Made by a program: the position numbers and the translations under genes. The notes below the pieces were generated by a model. That model was given only the letters and a program-made list of their open reading frames with translations. It did not search any database and was not told the origin of the DNA. Shown piece after piece: positions 1-11,600 of a stretch of DNA of 25,110 nucleotides. The stretch comes from Proteromonas lacertae (Eukaryota; Sar; Bigyra; Opalinata; Proteromonadidae). The stretch lies in contig NGBS01000931.1 in NCBI GenBank assembly GCA_002245135.1, positions 1 through 25,110 of the forward strand. Direction: 5' to 3'. The number at the start of each line of letters is the position of its first letter. Positions within the stretch are counted from its first letter, which is position 1.

Positions 1-3000
1 TGAATGTAACTTCGAAGATGTGGAATATATCGTGAATGAAAGTAATCTAATGGAACCTGAGTTAGCTAAAATGAGTGATAAAGAAGATAATAGAGAAATA
101 TGAAGATGATGATGATGAATAGTAAATGATGAAGAAGCTGCAGTAAGTCAAATAGAAATATATAAATGTGAATTAATATGTGAAAGTGATATAAGAAAAT
201 TAGAAGATGATGATTTAAGTAGCTAGTCTTGATAATGCCGAAGAAGATAGAAGAAGGTGAAGAAGTCCTGGAAGTTGATGAAGAAGTGAAAGATGAAATA
301 AAAGAAGAAAGTAAAGATATACTTGATGAATGTAACTTCGAAGATGTGGAATATATCGTGAATGAAAGTAATCTAATGGAACCTGAGTTAGCTAAAATGA
401 GTGATAAAGAAGATAATACAGAGAAATATGAAGATGATGATGATGTGATATTAAAAGAAGAAGTTGATAATACCGAAAATGGTTTAAATGAAGAAGTCCT
501 GGAAGTTGATGAAGAAGTGAAAGATGAAATAAAAGAAGAAAGTAAAGATATACTTGATGAATGTAACTTCGAAGATGTGGAATATATCGTGAATGAAAGT
601 AATCTAATGGAACCTGAGTTAGCTAAAATGAGTGATAAAGAAGATAATACAGAGAAATATGAAGATGATGATGATGAAATGTAAATGAAGAAAGTAAGTC
701 AAATAGAAATATATAAATGTGAATTAATATGTGAAAGTGATATAAGAAAATTAGAAGATGATGATTTAAGAATAGCTAGTCTTGATAATGCCGAAGAAGG
801 AATAGAAGAAGGTGAAGAAGTCCTGGAAGTTGATGAAGAAGTGAAAGATAAATAAAAGAAGAAAGTAAAGATATACTTGATGAATGTAACTTCGAAGATG
901 TGGAATATATCGTGAATGAAAGTAATCTAATGGAACCTGAGTTAGCTAAAATGAGTGATAAAGAAGATAATACAGAGAAATATGAAGATGATGATGATGT
1001 GATATTAAAAGAAGAAGTTGATAATACCGAAAATGGTTTAAATGAAGAAGTCCTGGAAGTTGATGAAGAAGTGAAAGATGAAATAAAAGAAGAAAGTAAA
1101 GATATACTTGATGAATGTAACTTCGAAGATGTGGAATATATCGTGAATGAAAGTAATCTAATGGAACCTGAGTTAGCTAAAATGAGTGATAAAGAAGATA
1201 ATACAGAGAAATATGAAGATGATGATGATGAAATAGTAAATGATGAAGAAGCTGCAGTAAGTCAACTAGAAATATATAAATGTGAATTAATATGTGAAAG
1301 TGATATAAGAAAATTAGAAGATGATGATTTAAGAGTAGCTAGTCTTGATAATGCCGAAGAAGGAATAGAAGAAGGTGAAGAAGTCCTGGAAGTTGATGAA
1401 GAAGTGAAAGATGAAATAAAAGAAGAAAGTAAAGATATACTTGATGAATGTAACTTCGAAGATGTGGAATATATCGTGAATGAAAGTAATCTAATGGAAC
1501 CTGAGTTAGCTAAAATGAGTGATAAAGAAGATAATACAGAGAAATATGAAGATGATGATGATGAAATAGTAAATGATGAAGAAGCTGCAGTAAGTCAAAT
1601 AGAAATATATAAATGTGAATTAATATGTGAAAGTGATATAAGAAAATTAGAAGATGATGATTTAAGAATAGCTAGTCTTGATAATGCCGAAGAAGGAATA
1701 GAAGAAGGTGAAGAAGTCCTGGAAGTTGATGAAGAAGTGAAAGATAAAATAAAAGAAGAAAGTAAAGATATACTTGATGAATGTAACTTCGAAGATGTGG
1801 AATATATCGTGAATGAAAGTAATCTAATGGAACCTGAGTTAGCTAAAATGAGTGATAAAGAAGATAATACAGAGAAATATGAAGATGATGATGATGAAAT
1901 AGTAAATGATGAAGAAGCTGCAGTAAGTCAAATAGAAATATATAAATGTGAATTAATATGTGAAAGTGATATAAGAAAATTAGAAGATGATGATTTAAGA
2001 GTAGCTAGTCTTGATAATGCCGAAGAAGGAATAGAAGAAGGTGAAGAAGTCCTGGAAGTTGATGAAGAAGTGAAAGATAAAATAAAAGAAGAAAGTAAAG
2101 ATATACTTGATGAATGTAACTTCGAAGATGTGGAATATATCGTGAATGAAAGTAATCTAATGGAACCTGAGTTAGCTAAAATGAGTGATAAAGAAGATAA
2201 TACAGAGAAATATGAAGATGATGATGATGTGATATTAAAAGAAGAAGTTGATAATACCGAAAATGGTTTAAATGAAGAAGTCCTGGAAGTTGATGAAGAA
2301 GTGAAAGATGAAATAAAAGAAGAAAGTAAAGATATACTTGATGAATGTAACTTCGAAGATGTGGAATATATCGTGAATGAAAGTAATCTAATGGAACCTG
2401 AGTTAGCTAAAATGAGTGATAAAGAAGATAATACAGAGAAATATGAAGATGATGATGATGTGATATTAAAAGAAGAAGTTGATAATACCGAAAATGGTTT
2501 AAATGAAGAAGTCCTGGAAGTTGATGAAGAAGTGAAAGATGAAATAAAAGAAGAAAGTAAAGATATACTTGATGAATGTAACTTCGAAGATGTGGAATAT
2601 ATCGTGAATGAAAGTAATCTAATGGAACCTGAGTTAGCTAAAATGAGTGATAAAGAAGATAATACAGAGAAATATGAAGATGATGATGATGAAATAGTAA
2701 ATGATGAAGAAGCTGCAGTAAGTCAAATAGAAATATATAAATGTGAATTAATATGTGAAAGTGATATAAGAAAATTAGAAGATGATGATTTAAGAGTAGC
2801 TAGTCTTGATAATGCCGAAGAAGGAATAGAAGAAGGTGAAGAAGTCCTGGAAGTTGATGAAGAAGTGAAAGATGAAATAAAAGAAGAAAGTAAAGATATA
2901 CTTGATGAATGTAACTTCGAAGATGTGGAATATATCGTGAATGAAAGTAATCTAATGGAACCTGAGTTAGCTAAAATGAGTGATAAAGAAGATAATACAG

Positions 3001-4391
3001 AGAAATATGAAGATGATGATGATGAAATAGTAAATGATGAAGAAGCTGCAGTAAGTCAAATAGAAATATATAAATGTGAATTAATATGTGAAAGTGATAT
3101 AAGAAAATTAGAAGATGATGATTTAAGAGTAGCTAGTCTTGATAATGCCGAAGAAGGAATAGAAGAAGGTGAAGAAGTCCTGGAAGTTGATGAAGAAGTG
3201 AAAGATGAAATAAAAGAAGAAAGTAAAGATATACTTGATGAATGTAACTTCGAAGATGTGGAATATATCGTGAATGAAAGTAATCTAATGGAACCTGAGT
3301 TAGCTAAAATGAGTGATAAAGAAGATAATACAGAGAAATATGAAGATGATGATGATGTGATATTAAAAGAAGAAGTTGATAATACCGAAAATGGTTTAAA
3401 TGAAGAAGTCCTGGAAGTTGATGAAGAAGTGAAAGATGAAATAAAAGAAGAAAGTAAAGATATACTTGATGAATGTAACTTCGAAGATGTGGAATATATC
3501 GTGAATGAAAGTAATCTAATGGAACCTGAGTTAGCTAAAATGAGTGATAAAGAAGATAATACAGAGAAATATGAAGATGATGATGATGTGATATTAAAAG
3601 AAGAAGTTGATAATACCGAAAATGGTTTAAATGAAGAAGTCTGGAAGTTGATGAAGAAGTGAAAGATGAAATAAAAGAAGAAAGTAAAGATATACTTGAT
3701 GAATGTAACTTCGAAGATGTGGAATATATCGTGAATGAAAGTAATCTAATGGAACCTGAGTTAGCTAAAATGAGTGATAAAGAAGATAATACAGAGAAAT
3801 ATGAAGATGATGATGATGAAATAGTAAATGATGAAGAAGCTGCAGTGAGTCAAATAGAAATATATAAATGTGAATTAATATGTGAAAGTGATATAAGAAA
3901 ATTAGAAGATGATGATTTAAGAATAGCTAGTCTTGATAATGCCGAAGAAGGAATAGAAGAAGGTGAAGAAGTCCTGGAAGTTGATGAAGAAGTGAAAGAT
4001 GAAATAAAAGAAGAAAGTAAAGATATACTTGATGAATGTAACTTCGAAGATGTGGAATATATCGTGAATGAAAGTAATCTAATGGAACCTGAGTTAGCTA
4101 AAATGAGTGATAAAGAAGATAATACAGAGAAATATGAAGATGATGATGATGTGATATTAAAAGAAGAAGTTGATAATACCGAAAATGGTTTAAATGAAGA
4201 AGTCCTGGAAGTTGATGAAGAAGTGAAAGATGAAATAAAAGAAGAAAGTAAAGATATACTTGATGAATGTAACTTCGAAGATGTGGAATATATCGTGAAT
4301 GAAAGTAATCTAATGGAACCTGAGTTAGCTAAAATGAGTGATAAAGAAGATAATACAGAGAAATATGAAGATGATGATGATGTGATATTAA
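1..4391 (+). repeat. Tandem array of 231-bp and 333-bp units
   Basis: Counting from the start of each core, the spacing is 231 bp (type A) or 333 bp (type B). Reading left to right the order is partial B, A, B (shortened), A, B, B, B, A, A, B, B, A, A, B, A, then a final core. Both types share a 186-bp core that is almost identical in every copy at the nucleotide level, synonymous sites included. The only recurrent differences are Ile/Val in LR[IV]ASL, Glu/Lys in VKD[EK]IK and single A/G or C/A changes. Such identity points to very recent expansion or ongoing homogenisation by unequal exchange. Confidence 0.95.
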
Positions 4392-4546
4392 AAGAAAATG
4401 ATGTAAAGAAACTTAAATTTCTGAAAAGAGCATATTTATTTGATGAAAATAAAGTTATTTCTTCAAAAGTTGTTAGTGATGAAGATAAGAAAAGAATTTT
4501 ATTTTATTTGAAAAATGTTCTTAAAACTGAATCTATATTTAAATAG
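1..4546 (+). CDS. Acidic tandem-repeat protein, 3' part
   Basis: I do not recognise this family. The protein is almost entirely a tandem array rich in Glu, Asp and Lys. Each repeat has a 62-residue core (begins EEVLEVDEEV, ends EKYEDDDD) followed by either a 15-residue spacer (VILKEEVDNTENGLN) or a 49-residue spacer that starts EIVNDEEAAV and ends EEGIEEG. A unique 49-residue lysine-rich C-terminus follows the last core and ends in a TAG stop at 4544-4546. The 5' end lies left of the window. The frame is open from about 900 to 3640 and again from about 3660 to the stop. It is disturbed by small deletions relative to the repeat consensus near 92, 118, 220, 246, 680, 849 and 3640. These may be assembly errors in a repeat rather than true mutations. 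No signal peptide or membrane segment is seen. The low hydrophobicity suggests an extended or coiled soluble protein (inference). Confidence 0.75.
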
Positions 4547-4748
4547 TAGTATATAATTTTTTTATTTCATCTTACAAGTCTTTTTTTATAATAGTTTTTA
4601 TATTGTAAATAGCAATATAATAGATTGTAGGAGTTTGGATTTGATGTAATATCAAGATAGTTAAGAAAGAGTTTTAACATCAAATCAAATGAATATACGA
4701 CTTATATATTTCTATAATATTAAGTAGAAAGTAATATATATATTCTAT
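4547..4748. other. Convergent intergenic region
   Basis: A 202-bp AT-rich spacer between the converging repeat gene and the coiled-coil gene. It holds T-rich tracts and a 10-bp inverted repeat (listed separately), and probably the 3' ends of both transcripts. No gene is seen. Confidence 0.6.
4638..4686. repeat. Inverted repeat, 10-bp stem
   Basis: GATTTGATGT at 4638-4647 is matched perfectly by ACATCAAATC at 4677-4686, with a 29-nt loop. A few more pairs are possible outward with one bulge. It lies between two convergent genes and could be a transcript-end structure or the remnant of a small element. Confidence 0.5.
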
Positions 4749-6357
4749 TTATTGCGGCATTAAATGTTTATTCATTCTATATTCATAATCATTCATTTCA
4801 TCAATACTTGTATGAACATCTTTCACTTGTTCATCTAATAATTTTCTATATTGTTCTTCTTCTTCTCTCTTATATATTTTCTTTTGTCTTTCCTCTTCAG
4901 CTATTCTTTGCTTTTCTATTTCAGCTTGTGCTCTCATTCTAGCATTCTCTTCTTTCTATTAATAAATAATAATTAAATATAATGAATACACGTCGTTGTT
5001 TCTCCAATTCTTTCTCTTGTATTTGTTCATATAATACTTCCTTTTGCTTCTTTTGTTTTTCAAATAATAATCTCTTTCTATCTAAATCTTCTTCTTCTTC
5101 TCTTCTTTGTTTTTCAGCTTCTTCTCTTGCAAATTTTATTTCCAATTCTTTCTCTTGTTTTAAATGATTTTGATATTCACTACTTTCTTCCATCATTTGT
5201 AATCTTTGGTTGATTTTATTCTGTCTATCTTTAAAAGCTTGAACTCTAGCTTGTTCTTTTCTTTCTTCTTCTTCCATTTGTTTCTTTATCATCAATTTAT
5301 CTCTCTCTTTTTCTTTCAATTTTTCTATTCTCTTTTGTTCAGATAATTTATTATTATCTACTAAAAATTGATATTGTTGTCGTTTAAACTCCATTTTATT
5401 CTCCAATTCTCTTTGTTTTTCTTCTTCTTCTTGAATTTGTAATCTTGTTAACATCATTAAATTCTTTTCTTCCTCTTTTTTCCTCAACATTTCCTTCTTT
5501 CGTCTTTCATCTTCCATTTCTTTTACCTTTGTTCTGTACATTAATTGGTTTTCTTCTTTTCTTTTTTCTCTTGCCATTGTCTCTTCACGTTTAAATCTTT
5601 CTACATCATCTAAGATACTATTGCTCATCATTCTTTCTTGCTCTTTTTCTTTCATTTTTCTTTGGTTTTTCTCTTGAACTTGTTCCATTAAAGTATTTTT
5701 TAAATCCATTCGTTTCTTTGCTTCTAAGGCCCTTCTTCTTTCTTCATCTTCCTGATATTTCTCTAAGTCTCTCTCCATCAAAGCATCCCAACCTGGATTT
5801 CTTAATGGCTTCTTTTTGGAGTAATATGGTTTATCTAAATCTAAAAATGGATTGTACACATCTGAATCTGTGGTAGTAGTTGTATAATTAGTGGTTACTG
5901 ATTTTGTAGGAGATGAGATAGGAGAGGTAGGAGGTCTTAATCCATCATTATTGTTGTTGTTTCCAAGATTCTTATATTTAAGTCCTGGTACTAATGGAAC
6001 TTTCGGTTTTTGTGGTTGCTTTTGTTGTTTTGTTTCTATTGGGTCAATAAGCTAAAGAATTAGAATTAACAAATAGAATACTGGACGTTTTGGACCACTT
6101 GGGGTTTTGTGCATTGCTATTTGTGCTTTAATTTGACAATCAAGCTTATCCAAGTTCTCATCAGTTGCTTTGTTATGCTTTAAAAATGTTTCGATCTCTT
6201 TGAAAATGACATCAGCATATTTCTATAAATATGTGAAAAAAATGATTTATACAATTCCATATTTCCTCTGATACTGTTTACCGAGATTATTCTTCAGTTC
6301 TTCCTTTCTTTGTAAGGTAACAAGTTTATTTCTTTCAGCTAATCCTATTGTTGGCAT
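4749..6357 (-). CDS. Long coiled-coil protein, 504 aa, three introns
   Basis: Start ATG at 6355-6357, stop TAA at 4749-4751. Three short introns, 6223-6252 (30 nt), 6052-6081 (30 nt) and 4956-4989 (34 nt), all GTAT...TAG and all phase 0, give an uninterrupted 504-residue protein. The N-terminal ~90 residues (begin MPTIGLAERNKL) form a helical region. Next comes a Gln/Pro/Thr-rich linker with an Asn run. A short conserved-looking stretch (NPFLDLDKPYY, then NPGWDALMERD) precedes about 300 residues of nearly uninterrupted Glu/Arg/Lys/Gln-rich coiled coil. The composition resembles trichohyalin-plectin-homology (TPH) proteins, many of which bind cilia or centrosomes, but such composition is shared by unrelated coiled coils. 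I therefore do not assign a family. It lies 136 bp downstream of the membrane-protein gene on the same strand. Confidence 0.85.
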
Positions 6358-6493
6358 AATTAGATTTTTCTAACCTCTAATAAAAGATAAAAAATTTGAA
6401 TTTAAAACTATAAAAAAACGGTTATACAATGTATTTATATGTATTTATGTATTATTAAACAAAATCAAAATTGTCAATAATCATTACTTAAAC
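6358..6493. other. Short intergenic spacer
   Basis: A 136-bp AT-rich gap between two tandem minus-strand genes. It must hold the 3' end of the membrane-protein gene and the promoter of the coiled-coil gene. No specific motif is recognised. Confidence 0.5.
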
Positions 6494-8102
6494 TCAGATA
6501 TACTTATCTTTTTCTACAACTATACTTTCACCAACTTTCATTCGTTGGTATTTTCTATAAATGTCAAGTATTGTTAAAGTAATTGAAGCAATTAATGGTC
6601 CAACCAACAATCCTTTTACTCCATATACAAATATAGCAGTAATAATTGAGAATGTTACATACCATGAGTTTCCAGGAATAATATAATAAACATAATAATC
6701 AAAATAAAAAGATGTTACAGTAAAAAGAATCGCCTATTATAATAATAATAATATATATATATATATATATATATACAGAAATATATTGAGATCTTGTCAC
6801 CATAATAATAGCAATTGGAATACAAATAATCCAATTAGAAACAATAGGTAAAGTAGAGAAAAATCCACTTAATAATGACAATAAGAAAATAACTTCAAAA
6901 TTGGTCAAATAAAGTGAAATAGCAGTGATAATTCCATGAATACAACCAATTAATAACAAACTAATAAATACTCCATAGATTGTATTTTGAATTGATTTGA
7001 ATATTTGATTTGTATCATCTCGTGAAAGTGGTGAATAATCGTAAATATTTTGTGATAATATATCAAAATTCTAATATATAAATATATATATACATTTAAG
7101 CCGAAATATAATGCAGACATCATTGTTCCAAAGGTAGTAAAAGTTGAAGTTATATTCATTATAAAACCTTGAACATATTGTAATACAAAATTTGTATTAT
7201 TAGCTACCCAATTTGTCAGATTTTGAATGTATATTTGCACTTGTTCGTAGTTTACATATTCATCAATATTTACATTGATTAAAGCCATAGTTTGTTTTTG
7301 GATTAATTTATAAAACCATGAATCTGTCCATTTTACTAATAATGTTTGAAAATCTTTACTTTCTCTCATTTCTTTACTGATTTCAGTTGTTATAATTCCA
7401 ATTTCTAAACTACATCTTTTGAAGAATAAAGATAAGGGGAAAATAATGAAAAAGATAGAAAGTAAAATGACAATAATATAAGATAATGTTTTTCTATTCG
7501 CTACTGTGACAAACTATAATATTAATTTAATAATAATAATAATATATATACAACAATTAATAATATGGTTATTAATGTATTTGTTTTGGCATATATTCCT
7601 CCACTTATAAATGCAACTAAAGCAGTTGTCAAAATACCAACCCAAATATGCAATACATAGGGATGCAATATACGATCTAATACATTTAATGAATCAACTA
7701 TCATTAGGAAAGGTTTATGCAATAAAGCCACAAATGCAACTGCTAGTAAGAGAGATGTTAAATGAGGTTTTATCAACACATAGTTCATGTGGAGTATGCC
7801 ACATACAAATACAACTAGCAAAATACTACGGATATAACTAAACGTTTTCTGAATGTATTTCTTTTGTATTATCTCTAATTCTGTTTCGCTTTCTTCATTC
7901 TGAAGTTTTTCTGGGTGTGATTCATTAACAGATGAATTCTGTTCTTTTTTCTATTTGTATAAAAAGAATAAATATACTATATCTTCAGATTTATTAGTTA
8001 ATCCATTATTTGTCGCATCTTTTCCTGTATTATTTTCTTTATTCTCTGCATATAATAAAAATACATTATACTTTCAAATCTGTTTCTTAATTTCCCACTC
8101 AT
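6494..8102 (-). CDS. AI-2E/TMEM245-type polytopic membrane protein
   Basis: Six exons joined by five introns give an uninterrupted 483-residue protein. The introns are 8046-8071 (26 nt), 7951-7977 (27), 7514-7551 (38), 7071-7093 (23) and 6734-6776 (43); all begin GTAT, and all end TAG except the first (CAG). Start ATG at 8100-8102, stop TGA at 6494-6496. The N-terminal ~60 residues are polar and Asn/Glu-rich. Several hydrophobic segments follow (for example around FSYIRSILLVVFVCGIL and TNTLITILLIV), then a long amphipathic region and a C-terminal membrane bundle. That bundle holds LLSGFFSTLPIVSNWI and VYGVKGLLVGPLIAS, which match the conserved core of the AI-2E transporter / TMEM245 family. 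Members are multi-pass exporter-like proteins; the substrate is unknown here. It is divergent from the E2 gene across 44 bp. Its start codon lies at the very edge of the 91-bp duplication. Confidence 0.85.
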
Positions 8103-8189
8103 ATTCTATTTTGAATTATTCTCAAGCCAAGTTTATTTTGATTAATATGCCTCACTCTATCGCCATAAATAGAATTACTACAGAGTATA
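8099..8189 (+). repeat. 91-bp direct repeat, left copy
   Basis: Identical to 13726-13816 except for one base (C at 8164, A at 13791). It spans the start codon of the membrane-protein gene, the 44-bp intergenic region and the first 43 nt of the E2 coding sequence. Similarity stops abruptly at both edges. The pair flanks 5536 bp of inserted DNA and looks like a very long target-site duplication. Confidence 0.93.
8103..8146. promoter_or_regulatory. 44-bp divergent intergenic region (left copy)
   Basis: Only 44 bp separate the ATG of the membrane-protein gene (minus) from the ATG of the E2 gene (plus). The stretch must serve as, or lie inside, the start region of both genes. The whole interval is contained in the 91-bp duplication, so an identical copy sits at 13730-13773. 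No TATA-like element can be singled out in such AT-rich DNA. Confidence 0.5.
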
Positions 8190-8200
8190 GACACCCATAA
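8147..8200 (+). pseudogene. 5' stub of the UBE2J-class E2 gene
   Basis: The start codon and first 14 codons (MPHSIAINRITTEY) match the complete E2 gene at 13774. The frame then runs into inserted DNA, adds RHP and stops at 8198-8200. This is the part of the original E2 gene cut off by the insertion. A transcript from the left copy of the intergenic region could yield only a 17-residue peptide. Confidence 0.9.
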
Positions 8201-8621
8201 ACAAAACCAATAAAACATTTTAGATAGTGATGCATGATGTGTTAGCTAAGAATAACTATTTAGATTTTTTTTTTAAATTTACTAAATTATGAATTAATAA
8301 ATAAATAACAACAATACTTCAAAAATAAACTAAATATGAACTAAACCACTGTATGTATTTACTAACGAAAATTTAGATATGTAAGGCTAATAAATAGATA
8401 ACAGTTAAAACACTCTTATAAACACCAAATAGTTATTAAATACTAATAAATAAAGAATTATAAAAACATATGTTCGAATTACGGTTTGTCAATATCGTAA
8501 CTGAACATTTCAAACATCTTTTGAATGTTATATTAATTAATAATAACTATACTTTTATTATATTTTCTTCTATTTCTTCTATCATTAAGTAATATATTTG
8601 GCTGTTTATAATTATAGGTAA
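8190..8621. other. Leader region of the insertion
   Basis: 432 bp of AT-rich DNA with no coding potential that I can support. It contains a run of nine T, TTAAAT-like tracts and an imperfect inverted repeat at 8471-8507. It presumably includes the promoter of the large NTPase gene. Confidence 0.5.
8471..8507. repeat. Imperfect inverted repeat upstream of the NTPase gene
   Basis: TGTTC (8471-8475) and TTACG (8479-8483) can pair with CGTAA (8496-8500) and GAACA (8503-8507), leaving a 12-nt loop and a small internal loop. It is about 115 bp before the start codon. It could be an operator-like or cruciform site, or chance. Confidence 0.3.
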
Positions 8622-11600
8622 ATGAAGTATAATGATTTAATTAATATAATAAACGGAGAAGCTGACTTTAGAACTAATAATAGAGGAATAGAGTATTTAG
8701 AAAAACCTTTTTTAATTAAAAGGAAATGTTATTCAAATATTTGTGACAAAATGATGAAATATATATCAATAGAGACTGGAATCCAAAAGAATTTTGTTGT
8801 ATATGGTAATAACGGTATAGGTAAAACGAGCTTTTGTGCATTTTTATGCAAACAATTTAAACAATCCAATTTCCAAGTTATTTTTAGAGCATTAAGAAAT
8901 ACATATTTTTATAAAGGAGTAGAAGAAAACAAATATCATCCTATTTCTTACTTGCCTCAACGAAATGTTAAAAATCCTTCTGAAAAGTCTATATTTATAT
9001 GCAATAATATACCAATTTCAGAAGATGAATACTCTCAAGATGATGTAGTAATATTAGTGACTGATATGCAGTTGAAAAAATATAAAGTAATGCGTAGCAA
9101 GAGAGCTCCAATCCAGTTCTGTTTATTACCTTTTAATTCTGAAGAAATGGAATTGTATGGAGAGTATTTACATATTACAGTTCAAAATCAAGAAAATTAT
9201 GGAGGAATTCCTGGATTAGTTGCTATGAATGTTAAGGAAATAATTAAAAAATGTCAAAAGATTGATATTTATAGTGGTATTCCTGCTGAATATAATGAAT
9301 TTGTTTATATTTATGATGTTGAAAATGAGTTTGAAGTACCTAAGAAACTGAAATTTATTTCAGATTATATTGAAAAAATAACGTTAAACAAAGTTGTAAT
9401 AGATGATAGTAATTTCAATATATATTATTCTTTATTAATAAAGAAAATAGAAGGAGATAATGACAGAATAGGAGGCGAAGGAGGTTATCATTATGAACAT
9501 TTAATATTATATTGTGAAAAATCCAAATATGAAAACATAATTGAAAACAAATTAGAATTAAACAAATTAAATGAAAAAGCTTTGCCTTTCCTGATCGATT
9601 GTTCATTTCAATCTAATTTTGAAAGTGTTGATGCGATAGAGATTAATGAAAAGTGTATAAATGGAATACAAGTAACAGTATCTGACCATCATAGCATTAA
9701 AGAATCTGTAGCTATTTTATTCAATGTGATCTTTCAAGAAACATATGAAAAAAGAAGAGAAATGATATTAGGAATGTTTGAGGAGAAAAGAATAGATGAA
9801 CTTGCTGAAACTCTTTATTATTTAGGAGTATATTTATTATCTATAATATTTATATTTATATATATAGTATACACCATCTTCATTCATAGCCAAAGAATTA
9901 AATATCTATATGAATAAAGTAAATGAATATTTACTAACTGAGTCGGAATTAAGATTTGGATTTAAATTACCTTTTTTATTTGAATTAGTCACAATTCCTG
10001 AAAAAGATATTGATGGTTATGTAGATACTGTTATTAAAGAAATAACAATAGAAAATATGAATAAAATATTTGATAAAGATGAATTAGAAGATATTATAAA
10101 TGGTTTTGGATTTGAAGATGATGAGTTAAAAATTATCAATACTTACTATAGTAAAGATGTATTAGAAGTATTAAAAGAATTAAAGAAAAATAATGGAAAG
10201 TGGGAAAATACTGTAGTTGACATCAAATTAGCACCATCTAAGAAAAATGCAAAAACAGTTAAAAATAAACCAAATATACCCAAAGAAATAGAAGAATTGA
10301 AAAATAATGAAATAAAATGGAGAGAATATGAAAAAATGATAAATAAAAAACCATTTGAAAATTATAAAAATGATAATGTTAAAGTTATAATGAAAAAGAA
10401 AATAGAGAAATTAATAGTTGATGCAAAAGATTATGCTTATGATTGTTCTATTCAGAATGTTATAAATAACGAAAGGACAATAGTAGATATGTGTAAAAAA
10501 AGAGTAGAAATAATGAAAAAGAAAAAGGATGAGATAATAAAGGAAATAGATGAAGAAATTAAAGAGATGATTAAGAAGGGAATTACAGATGATGAAAAGA
10601 AATATTTCAATCAAACATATCTTGATAAATGTTATAATCCCAGATTTGTAATTACAATGATAAGTCATAAATATGATGTGACAATGGATATAGAAGAAAG
10701 TTTTGATTTCAGTAAATATACTGACATTTTAGGACCAAAAATGATGAAGTATATAAAACATATTTATCCATCATATGATACATTTGACAATGATGAAAAA
10801 GAGAGAATAATGAAAAACAAATTCAATAGAGTGGAAAAAACAAATGAAATTATATCATATATTGAATTAGATAGAAAAAGAATAAACGATCCATATTTGA
10901 ATATTGATTTGTTATATTATGAAAATGACAATAAGAAAAATATTGTATTTGAAGATGAGGATTTAAAAATTACCTTATCATTGATAAAGATATTAAGTAG
11001 TAATGAGATAATGAACAGATTTTTAGATTCAAATTTTATATATTTAAATCCATCAAATTTGTTATGTAGTTCATATAAAGAAGGTTTATATAAGTTAGAT
11101 ATGATTTTAAGTAATTATATTTCTCCCACAACATTTTATACAAAAGATGGACAAAGAAGAAATTATTGTGATTGTAGAAAGGACAATACAAAACCAATTC
11201 TAAATCCATTGCTATTAATTGAATTAGTAAAAGAAGGAGGAGAAGAAAAAGTAAAGTTTACCAATAGATATAAATTATATCCTGATAATTTTGAATATGA
11301 TAATTTGTATAGTTTAATTTTAAAAGCTAAAGGTAATAATAGAAATGAAGTGTATTATATAACAGAATATTTAAGTTGTCCATATTGTAATGGAAATACA
11401 AGAATTCCAAGAAAATGTGAATATGTAAATTACTTTAACAATAGAAAAACATTCTATTGTGATAAATGTAAAATGAATGTATCATGCCAACCAAAATTAG
11501 ATAATAAGAATTATAAAACAGAATTGAAATATGTAAAAGATGGTATTAATATATATTATAATAAACAACCGAAAGAAAGTTATAAATACAACTATGCTTT

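Noticed and set aside
1-4391. CRISPR-like or satellite DNA array
   Set aside because: The repeats encode an open frame with a unique C-terminus and stop, and the unit lengths are multiples of three.
4982-5167. Plus-strand Ser/Cys/Phe-rich frame, and similar frames opposite coding regions
   Set aside because: These are complements of the coiled-coil, JPT, ankyrin-RING and NTPase coding exons, with no independent support.
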